DNA of 13,035 bases from an uncultured Ruminococcus sp. (lineage in GTDB: Bacteria > Bacillota > Clostridia > Oscillospirales > Ruminococcaceae). Shown piece by piece: positions 12,197 through 13,035 of the stretch. Location: the NCBI GenBank assembly GCA_947174625.1, contig CAMWJT010000020.1, positions 1 to 13,035 on the forward strand, given 5' to 3'. Made by a program: the position numbers and the translations under genes. Under the pieces are notes generated by a model. The model was not told the origin of the DNA. It did not search any database and was given only the letters and a program-made list of their open reading frames with translations. Each line of letters starts with the position of its first letter. Positions within the stretch are counted from its first letter, which is position 1.

Positions 12197-13035
12197 TTAA
12201 TTTCCATGATAAAGAATTTCTAAACCTGGATGAGATGCCAGATAGTCCGGACTGACATAAATAATAATATAATCTTCCGTTTCGTTGAAAATTTGCCATC
12301 CTGCTTCTTCCAGATACGGCACAGCAATTGCAGTGTTGCCATCACCATGACTCATGACATAAAAGTCATAACGCTCTATTTCTTTCAATCCTGTGACGCT
12401 TTCTTCAAATTCTTCAATTTCCGGATTCTTGTCAAAATCATCTCTGTCAAAAATATAGACTTCTTTCCGGTCAGCCAGATGCGGCAAGAACCAGGTATTA
12501 GCAATCACTCTGCCATCCTCCGGCACGCTGTCCAGACAGACTTCTAAATTTCGGTAATAATCCGGTCGCTTGTTGTAAGTTTCCATATAACCGGCTTTTC
12601 CGGAAACCAAGCACAAAGCAGAGGCAAAGCTTGCCACGGATGCCATCGCAATCACCGTATTGCGTTTTTCATAGACAAAATCATCCGCATTGAGCAATGC
12701 CAGATAGATCATCAGACAGGACGGACCATAAATATACTGATAACCAATCCCGGCGGCATACCCATAACTTGTGCTGATGACCAGATTCATGATAATAAAC
12801 GGAATCAGTAACAGGTATCTGTGCAGTTTTCTTGTCATGAACGGCAGGAACATCAGCGGAATCATGACTTCAAGAAAAATCGGCAGACTGTGTTCCTGAA
12901 CGAACAGACTGAAGAAATATGCCGGATCTACTAACACATTCCGGATAATGCTTCCGAAACCGTCCCCGGATTCCAGTGTCAGATTGCTGAATCTGGAGGA
13001 AGCCATCATCGCCCCATCGCCGTACTCTTTCATCC
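12197..13035 (-). CDS. DUF2079-type polytopic membrane protein, C-terminal part (5' end outside window)
   Basis: At least 278 residues are visible and the frame appears to continue past the window edge; the first Met in frame (13033) has no visible ribosome binding site. DUF2079 proteins are usually 450 or more residues, so the N-terminal half is missing. Hydrophobic segments lie near 37-47, 53-68, 72-88 (RYLLLIPFIIMNLVIS), 92-112 (YGYAAGIGYQYIYGPSCL, the region where the family has a conserved aromatic loop) and 123-143. The remainder (about 145-278) is a soluble domain, with VPEDGRVIANTWFLPHLADR (about 169-188) and HGDGNTAIAVPYLEEAGW near the end, as in family members that resemble GT-C glycosyltransferases. 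The role is unknown; a cell-surface glycosylation role is only suggested by the fold class. No GC-rich terminator is seen after the stop. Confidence 0.65.
   Translation of the reverse strand, partial: MKEYGDGAMMASSRFSNLTLESGDGFGSIIRNVLVDPAYFFSLFVQEHSLPIFLEVMIPLMFLPFMTRKLHRYLLLIPFIIMNLVISTSYGYAAGIGYQYIYGPSCLMIYLALLNADDFVYEKRNTVIAMASVASFASALCLVSGKAGYMETYNKRPDYYRNLEVCLDSVPEDGRVIANTWFLPHLADRKEVYIFDRDDFDKNPEIEEFEESVTGLKEIERYDFYVMSHGDGNTAIAVPYLEEAGWQIFNETEDYIIIYVSPDYLASHPGLEILYHGN

Overview
The window looks like chromosomal DNA of a low-to-moderate-GC Gram-positive anaerobe of the Clostridia, most likely a Ruminococcus-like member of the Oscillospiraceae. This is inferred from GGAGG-type ribosome binding sites, TTGACA-17-TATAAT promoters often with an extended TGC before the -10, type IV pilin-like proteins of the kind known in ruminococci, and DUF1292, RlmB and DUF2079 family genes. 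The host-like DNA is strikingly rich in CCGG and TCCGGA.

Layout. Positions 1-3510 (all minus) hold a small membrane-anchored protein, rlmB (23S rRNA 2'-O-methyltransferase), and a gene coupled to rlmB by a TTGA start/stop overlap. That last gene encodes a disordered-tail membrane protein built like a P1B-type ATPase but with every catalytic motif degenerate. Positions 3620-5115 (minus) hold two type IV pilin-like genes, each with its own consensus promoter and no assembly genes nearby. Positions 5164-8467 (plus) hold an orphan peptide-binding lipoprotein, a DUF1292 gene whose Shine-Dalgarno sits in a strong hairpin, a structured RNA gene with 6S-like architecture followed by stacked terminator hairpins, and a DUF1624/HGSNAT-type membrane acyltransferase. 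Positions 8459-9933 (minus) hold a thymidylate-kinase-like gene and, just upstream in the same operon, a zinc-type macrodomain ADP-ribose hydrolase. Positions about 9950-11450 hold an IS200/IS605-type element carrying tnpB only, with matching subterminal hairpins at both ends. Positions 11458-12168 hold thrH with promoter and terminator. Positions 12197-13035 hold the C-terminal part of a DUF2079 membrane protein that runs off the window.

How the parts relate. Most genes are independent housekeeping or surface units. The clearest functional couplings are rlmB with the pseudo-ATPase and the macrodomain with the dTMP-kinase-like gene. The tnpB element has inserted directly in front of the macrodomain ribosome binding site. 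It contains no CCGG, unlike the rest of the window, and its strong promoter points toward the macrodomain operon. Its RNA guide, if made, would be templated by the macrodomain translation start region.

No tRNA, rRNA, CRISPR array or prophage was seen. The best candidates for something undescribed are the pseudo-P-type ATPase, the 6S-like RNA/terminator stack in front of the DUF1624 gene, the tnpB insertion with its altered catalytic site, and the hairpin over the DUF1292 ribosome binding site.
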